This document shows positions 7,906 to 12,000 of a DNA stretch of 12,007 nucleotides, in pieces. The position numbers were made by a program, and so were the translations under genes. This DNA comes from a bacterium (Candidatus Gribaldobacteria) CG10_big_fil_rev_8_21_14_0_10_37_21 (lineage in GTDB: Bacteria; Patescibacteriota; Minisyncoccia; Minisyncoccales; CG1-02-41-26), in assembly GCA_002773495.1 (NCBI GenBank), contig PFAX01000029.1, positions 3,818 to 15,824 of the forward strand. Direction: 5' to 3'. Below the pieces are notes generated by a model. The model searched no databases and was not told where the DNA came from. It saw only the letters and a program-made list of their open reading frames with translations. Each line of letters begins with the position of its first letter. The first letter of the stretch is position 1.

Positions 7906-8739
7906 TTACTGCCTTGTTTTTTTAACCAGTTCATCAAATCTTTTTATTGATAAATCTAAATAGTTTTTTTCCGTATCAATGCCAATAAATTTTCTATTAT
8001 TTAAAACAGATGCTAACCCTGTTGTAGATGAACCAGTAAAAGGATCTAAAACAACATCATTCTTATCTGTGCTAGCTAAAATAATTCTAACCAATAAATC
8101 TATTGGTTTTTGGGTAGGATGTTTGCCAAAATTCTTTTCTTCTTTCTTCGGCGGATAAATTGCCCAAACACTACGCATTTGTAAATTTGGTTTTTTAATA
8201 AAGTCATCTGGCCAATCACTATTTTTTATTAAATCGTAATTAAATTTATGTTTGCCTTTTTTATCTTTTCTTGCCCAGATAAGCGTTTCGTGGCTAGCGG
8301 TAAAAAAACGACAGCTTAGATTCGGCGAAGCGTTCGGCTTGAACCAAGCTATATCATTAAGAATATGAAATTTATTTATCTGCAGGGCAAATCCGCACTG
8401 ATAAATTGAATGATAAGTTCCTGAAACCCAAATCGTGCCACCTGGCTTTAAAACTCTATGGCAAGCTTTCGTCCATTCAAGGTGAAATTCAAAATCTCTT
8501 TTCAGGCCATTGCTCAAATCCCAATCTCCCTTTTTAACACTGACCATTTTGCCATTTTGACAAGTAAAACTACCTGACGACAAAAAATAAGGTGGATCGG
8601 CAAAAATCATATCAATAGAACTTTCCGGTAATTGTTCCAAAAATTTCAAACTATCATTTTTGTACAAAACAAAATTATCCTTAGAAAAATAAGGTTTATC
8701 TTTTACACTATCTAAAATTTTCTTTTTTAAAGCCACCAT
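7906..8739 (-). CDS. DpnA-like site-specific DNA adenine methyltransferase
   Basis: The 277-aa protein has the beta-class order of motifs: DPPYFLSSGS at 48-57 (catalytic DPPY) first, then KMVSVKKGDWD (64-74), HPTQKP (207-212) and the AdoMet-binding DPFTGSSTT (232-240) near the C-terminus. This matches the DpnA/HinfI/CcrM group of N6-adenine methyltransferases; GATC is the likely target given the MutH-like partner, but GANTC-type sites cannot be excluded by eye. I start at ATG 8739 rather than the TTG six codons upstream (8757), because that extension lies on the -10 box TATAAT. The predicted +1 is the A of this ATG, so the message is leaderless. It is the first gene of the restriction-modification operon and lies just downstream of tRNA-Glu. 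Confidence 0.93.
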   Translation of the reverse strand: MVALKKKILDSVKDKPYFSKDNFVLYKNDSLKFLEQLPESSIDMIFADPPYFLSSGSFTCQNGKMVSVKKGDWDLSNGLKRDFEFHLEWTKACHRVLKPGGTIWVSGTYHSIYQCGFALQINKFHILNDIAWFKPNASPNLSCRFFTASHETLIWARKDKKGKHKFNYDLIKNSDWPDDFIKKPNLQMRSVWAIYPPKKEEKNFGKHPTQKPIDLLVRIILASTDKNDVVLDPFTGSSTTGLASVLNNRKFIGIDTEKNYLDLSIKRFDELVKKTRQ

Positions 8740-8745
8740 ACTTTG

Positions 8746-8754
8746 ATTATACCA
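8746..8754 (-). promoter_or_regulatory. Extended -10 promoter of the restriction-modification operon
   Basis: TGGTATAAT on the minus strand (TATAAT at 8746-8751) is followed by CAAAGT and then the ATG at 8739. No clear -35 is seen. The spacing places +1 on the start codon and decides against the upstream TTG start. Confidence 0.7.
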
Positions 8755-8781
8755 CAAAATAAGGATTAATTTTTACTAAAC

Positions 8782-8794
8782 TCGCAAAGTGCGA
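8782..8794 (-). promoter_or_regulatory. Small inverted repeat between tRNA-Glu and the methyltransferase promoter
   Basis: TCGCA (8782-8786) and TGCGA (8790-8794) form a 5-bp stem with a 3-nt loop, followed on the minus strand by GTTTAG. It could be a weak terminator after the tRNA or an operator for the restriction-modification promoter. The call is tentative. Confidence 0.3.
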
Positions 8795-8808
8795 AACCGA
8801 ACATCTAG

Positions 8809-8880
8809 CGGCTCTACGGGGAGTCGAACCCCGGTTGCTTGGTTGAGAACCAAGATTCCTAACCATTAGAAGATAGAGCC
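8809..8880 (-). tRNA. tRNA-Glu (anticodon CUC)
   Basis: On the minus strand GGCTCTA (8874-8880) pairs with TAGAGCC (8810-8816) as the acceptor stem. The anticodon arm is CTTGG-TTCTCAA-CCAAG, giving anticodon CUC, which reads GAG. The T arm is CGGGG-TTCGACT-CCCCG. The D loop contains AATGGTTAGGA, typical of tRNA-Glu. The discriminator base is G (8809), as expected for tRNA-Glu, and CCA is not encoded. Confidence 0.95.
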
Positions 8881-8905
8881 ATTTATCATATCTTAACACA
8901 TTGTC

Positions 8906-8943
8906 TTTAAAAGAAAAGAGGTTGGCTCATAGAACCAACCTCT
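8906..8943 (-). terminator. Strong intrinsic terminator after the 73-aa gene
   Basis: A perfect 9-bp stem (AGAGGTTGG at 8917-8925 with CCAACCTCT at 8935-8943) is followed on the minus strand by TTTCTTTT. It lies just past the 73-aa gene stop (8954) and before tRNA-Glu. Confidence 0.85.
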
Positions 8944-8953
8944 AAAACTTTTT

Positions 8954-9175
8954 TCATCTTTTATTCTTAACCAAACCAATTTGACGCGCCTCTTGAAAAG
9001 CTCCCTTGAGAGCTTCTGGAAAATTTATATCTTTTCCATCAGCTCTTTTATAGCCCTCACCTCTTTTCCTGATAGCAACCTGAGTACCATTAGAAGAAAT
9101 TTCAACTTTAATTGAAAGCGGATAAAATCTTCCCTCTAATTCTTGGATCTTTGCCCTGATTTCATCTTCAGTCAT
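8954..9175 (-). CDS. Small hypothetical protein (73 aa) behind an attenuator-like leader
   Basis: I do not recognise this protein. It is soluble and mixed in charge, with a helical start (DEIRAKIQELEGRFY), a probable beta section (SIKVEISSNGTQVAIRKRG), and a second helix (FPEALKGAFQEARQIG). No metal or catalytic motif is evident. The ATG has a strong Shine-Dalgarno, GGGAGG, 8 nt upstream, unlike the larger genes in this window. Upstream lie a promoter (9357-9384), a leader ORF (9269-9349) and a terminator (9221-9252), so expression is probably controlled by premature termination. A strong terminator follows, making it a single-gene unit. Confidence 0.8.
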   Translation of the reverse strand: MTEDEIRAKIQELEGRFYPLSIKVEISSNGTQVAIRKRGEGYKRADGKDINFPEALKGAFQEARQIGLVKNKR

Positions 9176-9220
9176 TTTTAAATCCTCCCTTGCTTTAAAA
9201 AAATTAGTAAAACAAAGTAA

Positions 9221-9252
9221 ACTAAAAGCCCTCCAGCTGGAGGGCTTTTAGT
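9221..9252 (-). terminator. Perfect 32-bp palindrome, attenuator terminator before the 73-aa gene
   Basis: The sequence is an uninterrupted palindrome whose half is ACTAAAAGCCCTCCAG. As RNA it folds into a GC-rich hairpin with an AGCU loop and a UUUU tract. It lies 45 nt before the ATG at 9175. Its 5' arm (CCCTCCAGCT in RNA, 9235-9244) is fully complementary to AGCTGGAGGG at 9287-9296 inside the leader ORF, which gives a mutually exclusive antiterminator. Confidence 0.85.
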
Positions 9253-9268
9253 ATCTATATAATGTAAC

Positions 9269-9349
9269 TTATAAGAACAGGAAAAACCCTCCAGCTTTCA
9301 AGCTGTTAATGGAACAGATAGTAATTGTTGCCATTAAGGGGCTTTTCAT
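9269..9349 (-). CDS. Putative leader peptide 1 (26 aa, Phe-rich end)
   Basis: An ATG at 9349 opens 26 codons that start MKSPLMATITICS and end KAGGFFLFL before TAA. The -10 box TACAAT ends 7 nt upstream, so the mRNA would begin right at this ATG. Within the RNA, TTAATGG (9306-9312) pairs with CCATTAA (9331-9337), and CAGCTT (9300-9305) pairs with AAGCTG, which competes with the antiterminator segment. The antiterminator half lies in the codons for Ala-Gly-Gly, directly before the Phe codons. A stalled or moving ribosome here would decide which hairpin forms. Translation is inferred, not shown. Confidence 0.5.
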   Translation of the reverse strand: MKSPLMATITICSINSLKAGGFFLFL

Positions 9350-9356
9350 AATTATT

Positions 9357-9384
9357 ATTGTAGCAAACCATAAAACCTTGTCAA
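9357..9384 (-). promoter_or_regulatory. Promoter of the 73-aa gene unit
   Basis: TTGACA (9379-9384) and TACAAT (9357-9362) are 16 nt apart, with a TG extension before the -10 (TGCTACAAT). The -35 lies in a short palindrome, CCTTGACAAGG. +1 falls at the ATG of leader peptide 1. Confidence 0.75.
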
Positions 9385-9399
9385 GGCCACCCTGTGGAT

Positions 9400-9454
9400 A
9401 AAATCAAAAGGGTTGGAAACTGCTTGTCTGTTTGGCAAGCAAGATTTCTAACCC
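9400..9454 (-). terminator. Long stem-loop terminator upstream of the 73-aa unit
   Basis: In RNA, GGGTT-A-GAAA pairs with TTTC-C-AACCC (9 bp plus one mismatch) and an inner TGCTTG/CAAGCA stem (9421-9426 / 9436-9441) extends it. TTTTGATTTT follows. A second small hairpin (AGGGC/GCCCT, 9457-9471) precedes it. It closes the orphan leader transcript. Confidence 0.65.
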
Positions 9455-9521
9455 CAAGGGCTTTTGGCCCTATATATTTAACCAAGAATATGTTTTAAAA
9501 AATTATTAGTTATTAAAGGGC

Positions 9522-9552
9522 AAATAAAAACTCCTGGGTGCCCCCGGGAGGT
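9522..9552 (-). terminator. Attenuator-like terminator with no gene behind it
   Basis: CTCCTGGG (9531-9538) and CCCGGGAG (9543-9550) pair with one mismatch around TGCC, and TTTTTATTT follows on the minus strand. RNA GAGGTTT from leader 2 (9603-9609) can pair with AAACCTC (9548-9554) at the 5' foot of this stem, an alternative fold. The next 130 nt hold no ORF. Confidence 0.65.
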
Positions 9553-9575
9553 TTGCTTTGTTTCTGCTTTTGCTT

Positions 9576-9677
9576 TTAGCGAACTCTTACTTTTTGAAAA
9601 CAAAACCTCTTGGGGCTTAGGCCCAATAATAAGACGACTAAAACTAAGAGATTTTGTTTTATTTCTTTAAAGCTCAT
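9576..9677 (-). CDS. Putative leader peptide 2 (33 aa, Leu/Val-rich, orphan)
   Basis: The ATG at 9677 lies 8 nt after the -10 box TAACAT, so it is leaderless or nearly so. The peptide begins MSFKEIKQN, has a hydrophobic run LLVLVVLLLGL, then SPKRFCFQKVRVR and stop. The hydrophobic run could be a membrane or arrest segment, or a Leu/Val-sensing stretch. A TTGGG/CCCAA hairpin (9610-9614 / 9622-9626) lies inside. The same frame stays open upstream to 9872, but that part crosses a promoter and a folded RNA and I do not accept it. No structural gene follows the terminator. Confidence 0.4.
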   Translation of the reverse strand: MSFKEIKQNLLVLVVLLLGLSPKRFCFQKVRVR

Positions 9678-9685
9678 ACAATTTA

Positions 9686-9713
9686 ATGTTAGCACTTTAT
9701 AATTATCTGTCAA
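9686..9713 (-). promoter_or_regulatory. Promoter of the orphan leader
   Basis: TTGACA (9708-9713) and TAACAT (9686-9691) are 16 nt apart with a TG extension (TGCTAACAT). Spacing and extension are the same as in the promoter of the 73-aa unit. Confidence 0.6.
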
Positions 9714-9722
9714 GCACTTTTC

Positions 9723-9839
9723 CCCAATAGCTTTGGGATAAAGAAAAGAGGCACTGTGGGTTTTGGGTGTCGGCCTTATTGCCCTCTCTGGAGCATTTTG
9801 AAGACCAACAACACCATTACCACAGTGCCCAATAGCTTT
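9723..9839. repeat. Direct repeat CCCAATAGCTTT flanking the folded RNA
   Basis: CCCAATAGCTTT occurs at 9723-9734 and 9828-9839, on either side of the folded element. An 11-bp version (CCAATAGCTTT) recurs at 10401-10411 in the loop region of another hairpin. At 9723 it forms its own small CCCAA/TTGGG hairpin. Confidence 0.6.
9750..9829 (-). ncRNA. Candidate structured RNA element (unknown class)
   Basis: A perfect 10-bp closing stem pairs GGCACTGTGG with CCACAGTGCC (9820-9829 with 9750-9759). Inside, GGTGT pairs with ACACC, TGGTC with GGCCG (with wobbles), and a terminal TGCTC/GGGCA stem closes a CAGAGA loop, leaving UUCAAAA and AUAA as internal loops. A U-rich tract (TCTTTTCTTT) follows the closing stem. 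The 5' strand of the closing stem overlaps the Trp codons and stop of leader peptide 3. I see no match to tRNA, tmRNA, RNase P, SRP, 6S or T-box signatures. It could be a riboswitch-like or attenuator structure. Confidence 0.55.
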
Positions 9840-9852
9840 CTTTGAACAACAA
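9817..9852 (-). CDS. Putative leader peptide 3 (Tyr/Trp-rich, TTG start)
   Basis: After a strong Shine-Dalgarno (AAGGAGG, 9856-9862) two in-frame TTG codons (9852, 9849) can start a 10-11 aa peptide, (M)LFKESYWALW, ending in TAA at 9817. Its last codons, Tyr-Trp-Ala-Leu-Trp-stop, lie on the 5' strand of the closing stem of the folded RNA, as in ribosome-mediated attenuators such as trpL. The ribosome binding site is itself preceded by a CCTCCC/GGGAGG hairpin (9883-9888 with 9865-9870). No structural gene lies directly behind it. The TTG start and the small size keep confidence moderate. Confidence 0.4.
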   Translation of the reverse strand: MLFKESYWALW

Positions 9853-9898
9853 ATACCTCCTTCCCCTCCCATTATAGGACTAGGGAGGATGATGTTAT

Positions 9899-9927
9899 AT
9901 TATACCCCCTTACTTATTTTTTGTCAA
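9899..9927 (-). promoter_or_regulatory. Consensus sigma70 promoter in the 3' end of the 71-aa gene
   Basis: A perfect TTGACA (9922-9927) and a perfect TATAAT (9899-9904) are 17 nt apart. The -35 lies inside the last codons of the 71-aa gene. It should be the strongest promoter in the window; +1 is near 9892 and the transcript starts with a CCTCCC/GGGAGG hairpin. Confidence 0.85.
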
Positions 9928-10129
9928 GATGTTCCTTCAATAAAAGGGAAGATTGACTTGATAAAGTAACTATCGTGTTCACCCCTTTATTACCATTGTG
10001 TTCAAAATCAATTCCTTGACCAATCTCTCGGCTCAACTCTCTAACTTTTTCAAGGATATTCTCCATATTCCCCACAAGAGCAAAATTATCACCCAGCATA
10101 TACATATTAATTTTCTGATGATTAGGCAT
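9914..10129 (-). CDS. Small hypothetical protein (71 aa) behind an attenuator-like leader
   Basis: I do not recognise this protein. It begins MPNHQKINMYMLGDN, has an amphipathic helix (MENILEKVRELSREIG), and ends SLLLKEHLDKK. There is no membrane segment or signal peptide. The ATG has a strong Shine-Dalgarno, AAGGAGG, 6 nt upstream. Upstream are a promoter, leader ORF 10242-10346 and terminator 10184-10209, the same layout as for the 73-aa gene. A consensus promoter for the next unit is embedded in its last codons. It could equally be a small regulator or a structural subunit; nothing in the sequence decides. Confidence 0.75.
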   Translation of the reverse strand: MPNHQKINMYMLGDNFALVGNMENILEKVRELSREIGQGIDFEHNGNKGVNTIVTLSSQSSLLLKEHLDKK

Positions 10130-10183
10130 ACCACCCCTCCTTTTTCAAAGATTAATGTGAATTATCAAAAGAACTATAAAAGC

Positions 10184-10209
10184 AAAACCCCTTTCTTTTA
10201 AGAAAGGAG
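10184..10209 (-). terminator. Attenuator terminator before the 71-aa gene
   Basis: CCCCTTTCT (10188-10196) and AGAAAGGAG (10201-10209) form a 9-bp stem with one wobble around a 4-nt loop. TTTTGCTTTT follows on the minus strand. RNA TCAAACCAGCTCC (10206-10218), which includes the 5' arm, can pair with GGAGCTGATTTGA (10256-10268) in the leader ORF at 12 of 13 positions. The two folds exclude each other. Confidence 0.8.
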
Positions 10210-10241
10210 CTGGTTTGAATTTTCGTTTTTAAATTTCTTCT

Positions 10242-10346
10242 CTACACATAAAAACTCAAATCAGCTCCCTTGCTGGTTTTAGTTTGCTTCTTTGAGCAAA
10301 CCATAATTTCTAATCCGAAGAGATTTAAGCTGGCTTGAGTCATCAT
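10242..10346 (-). CDS. Putative leader peptide 4 (34 aa, ends Ser-Phe-Tyr-Val)
   Basis: The ATG ATG at 10346 begins 6 nt after the -10 box, so +1 falls on the start codon. The peptide starts MMTQASLNLFGLEIM and ends KGADLSFYV before TAG. A 7-bp hairpin (GTTTGCT/AGCAAAC, 10282-10288 / 10295-10301) lies mid-ORF, and the antiterminator half covers the codons for Gly-Ala-Asp-Leu, directly before the Phe and Tyr codons. This repeats the order seen in leader peptide 1. The second ATG (10343) could also serve as start. Confidence 0.5.
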   Translation of the reverse strand: MMTQASLNLFGLEIMVCSKKQTKTSKGADLSFYV

Positions 10347-10370
10347 TATTTAATGATACTCAAGCCAGCT
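10328..10370. promoter_or_regulatory. 43-bp near-perfect palindrome over the 71-aa promoter (operator candidate)
   Basis: AGCTGGCTTGAGT (10328-10340) and ACTCAAGCCAGCT (10358-10370) are perfect 13-bp inverted arms. Inside, ATCATT and AATGAT add 6 bp around an ATTT loop, with one bulged C. It covers the -10 box, part of the spacer, +1 and the leader ATG. It fits a binding site for a dimeric regulator; a hairpin in read-through RNA is an alternative. Confidence 0.7.
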
Positions 10371-10381
10371 ATGTTTGTCAA
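10353..10381 (-). promoter_or_regulatory. Promoter of the 71-aa gene unit
   Basis: TTGACA (10376-10381) and TATCAT (10353-10358) are 17 nt apart. +1 falls on the ATG at 10346. The promoter overlaps the palindrome at 10328-10370. Confidence 0.8.
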
Positions 10382-10387
10382 TACCTT

Positions 10388-10597
10388 TTACACACCAAAG
10401 CCAATAGCTTTGGTGGAAAACATCTCTGCTTTTTCTTTGTTATTTTTCTCTCCTTTGTCATTATACCTTTTTATAGCAATTCCTTCTGGAACCTCAACCA
10501 CCTTGACCTCCTGGTCTATGTAAACAATCTGCTCGCTAGGCCCAGAGCTTCTATCTACCCCCTCGCTCCCCCTTGTTAATATCAACTTTTTTGCCAT
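10388..10597 (-). CDS. Small hypothetical protein (69 aa)
   Basis: I do not recognise this protein. It starts MAKKLILTRGSEG, has a probable beta section (EQIVYIDQEVKVVEVPEG) and a charged tail before STKAIGFGV. The ATG has a Shine-Dalgarno (AAAGGAG) about 9 nt upstream, preceded by a CGCCT/AGGCG hairpin. Its first 47 bases overlap the end of the 52-aa gene in another frame, so the two are probably coupled. Its last codons form a perfect 8-bp hairpin (CACCAAAG/CTTTGGTG, 10393-10400 / 10408-10415), without a U-run. It is the last gene of the pheA-led transcript. Confidence 0.7.
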   Translation of the reverse strand: MAKKLILTRGSEGVDRSSGPSEQIVYIDQEVKVVEVPEGIAIKRYNDKGEKNNKEKAEMFSTKAIGFGV

Positions 10598-10709
10598 CTT
10601 TTTCTTGCTCCTTTCGCCTTATAGGCGTTCGCATTCTTTTTATTCGCTCTTGCTTGGCTTTTGCTAAAACTAAGGCTGAATATTTATCCAGCAATTCTGT
10701 TCCCATCAT
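10551..10709 (-). CDS. Small basic hypothetical protein (52 aa) overlapping both neighbours
   Basis: The frame begins ATG ATG at 10709, and the first ATG overlaps the TGA of the 83-aa gene in an ATGA arrangement. A GGGGGGGAG purine run lies just upstream. The product starts MMGTELLDKYSALVLAKAKQ and ends KKVDINKGERGGR; it is helical and strongly basic in the middle (ERIKRMRTPIRRKEQ), which could suit nucleic-acid binding, though this is only composition. The 3' end overlaps the 69-aa gene by 47 bases. The frame fills an otherwise unexplained gap between two real genes, which supports it. Confidence 0.6.
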   Translation of the reverse strand: MMGTELLDKYSALVLAKAKQERIKRMRTPIRRKEQEKDGKKVDINKGERGGR

Positions 10710-10957
10710 CTCCCCCCCTTCGGAAAGTTTATTGTCGCCCCTTGTGCCTGAATTTGTTCTATTAAATCACCAGACACTACCCCACCGCACTCAACATGAT
10801 AGCAAGCAGGGTCGGTTGACTTCTTTGGTACAATGTTAACAATATTCTTGCTACTAATGCCAGCAAACTCTAAGGCACTTAGAATATTGCTAAGCTTTTT
10901 CATTTCGCTTGCCGTCAAAACCGTACCATCAACTGGCAGTTTAATTTCTAACTTCAT
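10706..10957 (-). CDS. Small hypothetical protein (83 aa)
   Basis: I do not recognise this protein. It starts MKLEIKLPVDGTVLTASEM, continues with a helix (KKLSNILSALEFAG), and has a Cys/His-containing section (DPACYHVECGGVV) that might bind metal. It ends IQAQGATINFPKGGR. The ATG has a clear Shine-Dalgarno (GGGAGG, 8 nt upstream). It lies 46 bp after the prephenate dehydratase gene with no terminator between, so co-transcription is likely, and its stop codon overlaps the next start. The small alpha/beta pattern could resemble a regulatory or binding subunit, but nothing firm can be said. Confidence 0.75.
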   Translation of the reverse strand: MKLEIKLPVDGTVLTASEMKKLSNILSALEFAGISSKNIVNIVPKKSTDPACYHVECGGVVSGDLIEQIQAQGATINFPKGGR

Positions 10958-11003
10958 TTACACATCCTCCCTTTTAATTTCAATAGCTCCTATCCCATTA
11001 TGT

Positions 11004-11927
11004 TTATGTCCAGCCCTTGGTTGGTATTTTGGTAAAGTGCACATCGACGCCTTTTGGCTGTAGGGGCAAAGCGTTCAACAGTTCAGCCCTATCTGGATAA
11101 GACCCAATTACCCAAAAACTTAAAGCTATCCTCTTAACATCATCAAGTGCTTCCTTGAGCAGAATAGAACTTTTGACATGTCCTTGAGCTTCAATCCAAA
11201 AAACATATTTACCAAAGCCGTTCCTGCTCGGTCGTCTAGCAATCTGAGATAAATTGATTTGTCTCTCTTTAAAGGCAAGGAGGATATCACATAATGCCCC
11301 CGACTTGTCTTCAATAATAAAAAATATTGTAGTTTTATCTTTGCCCGAAGGAAGGGCCTGCTCTTTGCTCAAGACAATAAAACGAGTTATATTGTCTTGG
11401 CTGTCACCAATATTATTCTGAATAATTTCAAGATTATAGTTAGCCAAAGCATTATCTGAGGCAATGGCTGCTATATTCCTGTCTTTTGACTGAGCGACTT
11501 TTTCAACAGCATTAGCGGTACTTACCGTTTCAATCATCTCCCAGTCATACTTTCTGATAATATTCAGACATTGAGCTAACGCCTCTCCCTTTGAGAGAAC
11601 TTTTTTGATACTTCCAAGAGCAACACCACCTTGTCCAATCAAGCAATGTTTAATTGGCAGAAAAAATTCTTTTGTGATATAGAAAAAATTTCCTCCTTCC
11701 AAAAGTCTAGCTATTATATAGTCAATAACAGCAACGACCTCGCCAGCTAAAGCGTTCTCTATTGGCACCATTATCTCATCAACCCGTCCCTGCCACAAAG
11801 CATCCAAAACATAAGATAACGGCCAGAAAGGGATTATTTCATATTTTTCTTCCCTATATACTTGCTGAGCAGCAAGATAAGAAAAAGTATTCACTGGGCC
11901 TAAAAAACCTACTCTTTTTTTTTCCAT
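11004..11927 (-). CDS. pheA: Prephenate dehydratase-like protein (PDT plus ACT domain)
   Basis: The 307-aa protein has the stand-alone prephenate dehydratase layout: GFLGPVNTFSYLAA (7-20), PIENALAGEV (55-64), ALAQC (116-120), STANAVEKVA (136-145), DNITRFIVL (178-186) and a C-terminal ACT domain (about 199-275). The enzyme turns prephenate into phenylpyruvate for Phe synthesis, and the ACT domain senses Phe. The catalytic TRF is intact. Several usual residues differ: GxGTFS is VNTFS, PIENS is PIENA, SHPQ is SKGE, and the Phe-binding ESRP is ARRP (230-233). Feedback control or even substrate may therefore differ. I start at ATG 11927 with AAGGAG 6 nt upstream; the TTG at 11942 lies on that binding site. 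A terminator-like hairpin sits upstream. It leads a group of small genes. Confidence 0.85.
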   Translation of the reverse strand: MEKKRVGFLGPVNTFSYLAAQQVYREEKYEIIPFWPLSYVLDALWQGRVDEIMVPIENALAGEVVAVIDYIIARLLEGGNFFYITKEFFLPIKHCLIGQGGVALGSIKKVLSKGEALAQCLNIIRKYDWEMIETVSTANAVEKVAQSKDRNIAAIASDNALANYNLEIIQNNIGDSQDNITRFIVLSKEQALPSGKDKTTIFFIIEDKSGALCDILLAFKERQINLSQIARRPSRNGFGKYVFWIEAQGHVKSSILLKEALDDVKRIALSFWVIGSYPDRAELLNALPLQPKGVDVHFTKIPTKGWT

Positions 11928-11972
11928 TGTATCTCCTTTCAAGGGTCTTGCTATATTAAGTTGTAAAGAACT

Positions 11973-12000
11973 AAAAAACCACCCTCGAAAGAGGCTGGTT
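11973..12000 (-). terminator. Terminator hairpin upstream of pheA, possible attenuator
   Basis: AACCACCCTC (11977-11986) and GAGGCTGGTT (11991-12000) pair at 9 of 10 positions around a 4-nt loop, with TTTTTT on the minus strand. It ends about 45 nt before the pheA ATG, the same spacing as the attenuators of the 71- and 73-aa genes. The sequence that would show a leader ORF is outside the window, so it may simply end an upstream gene. Confidence 0.7.

Noticed and set aside
8809..8880. tRNA-Glu as an integration site with a duplicated 3' end
   Set aside because: I looked for a second copy of the tRNA 3' end near the restriction genes and found none; no integrase is visible.
9576..9872. 98-codon minus-strand ORF from ATG 9872
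   Set aside because: Its first two thirds cross the folded RNA and a promoter, it has no ribosome binding site at that ATG, and the composition is not protein-like. Only the last 33 codons are kept as a leader ORF.
10573..10839. 88-codon plus-strand ORF opposite the small-gene operon
   Set aside because: It lies opposite three Shine-Dalgarno-led genes and has no start signal or recognisable content.
11928..11942. TTG start five codons upstream of the pheA ATG
   Set aside because: That extension encodes the AAGGAG ribosome binding site of the ATG at 11927.
11977..12000. T-box-like AGGGTGG in the hairpin before pheA
   Set aside because: The bases after AGGGTGG are a T-run, not the conserved NACC; the motif is simply the 3' arm of the terminator.
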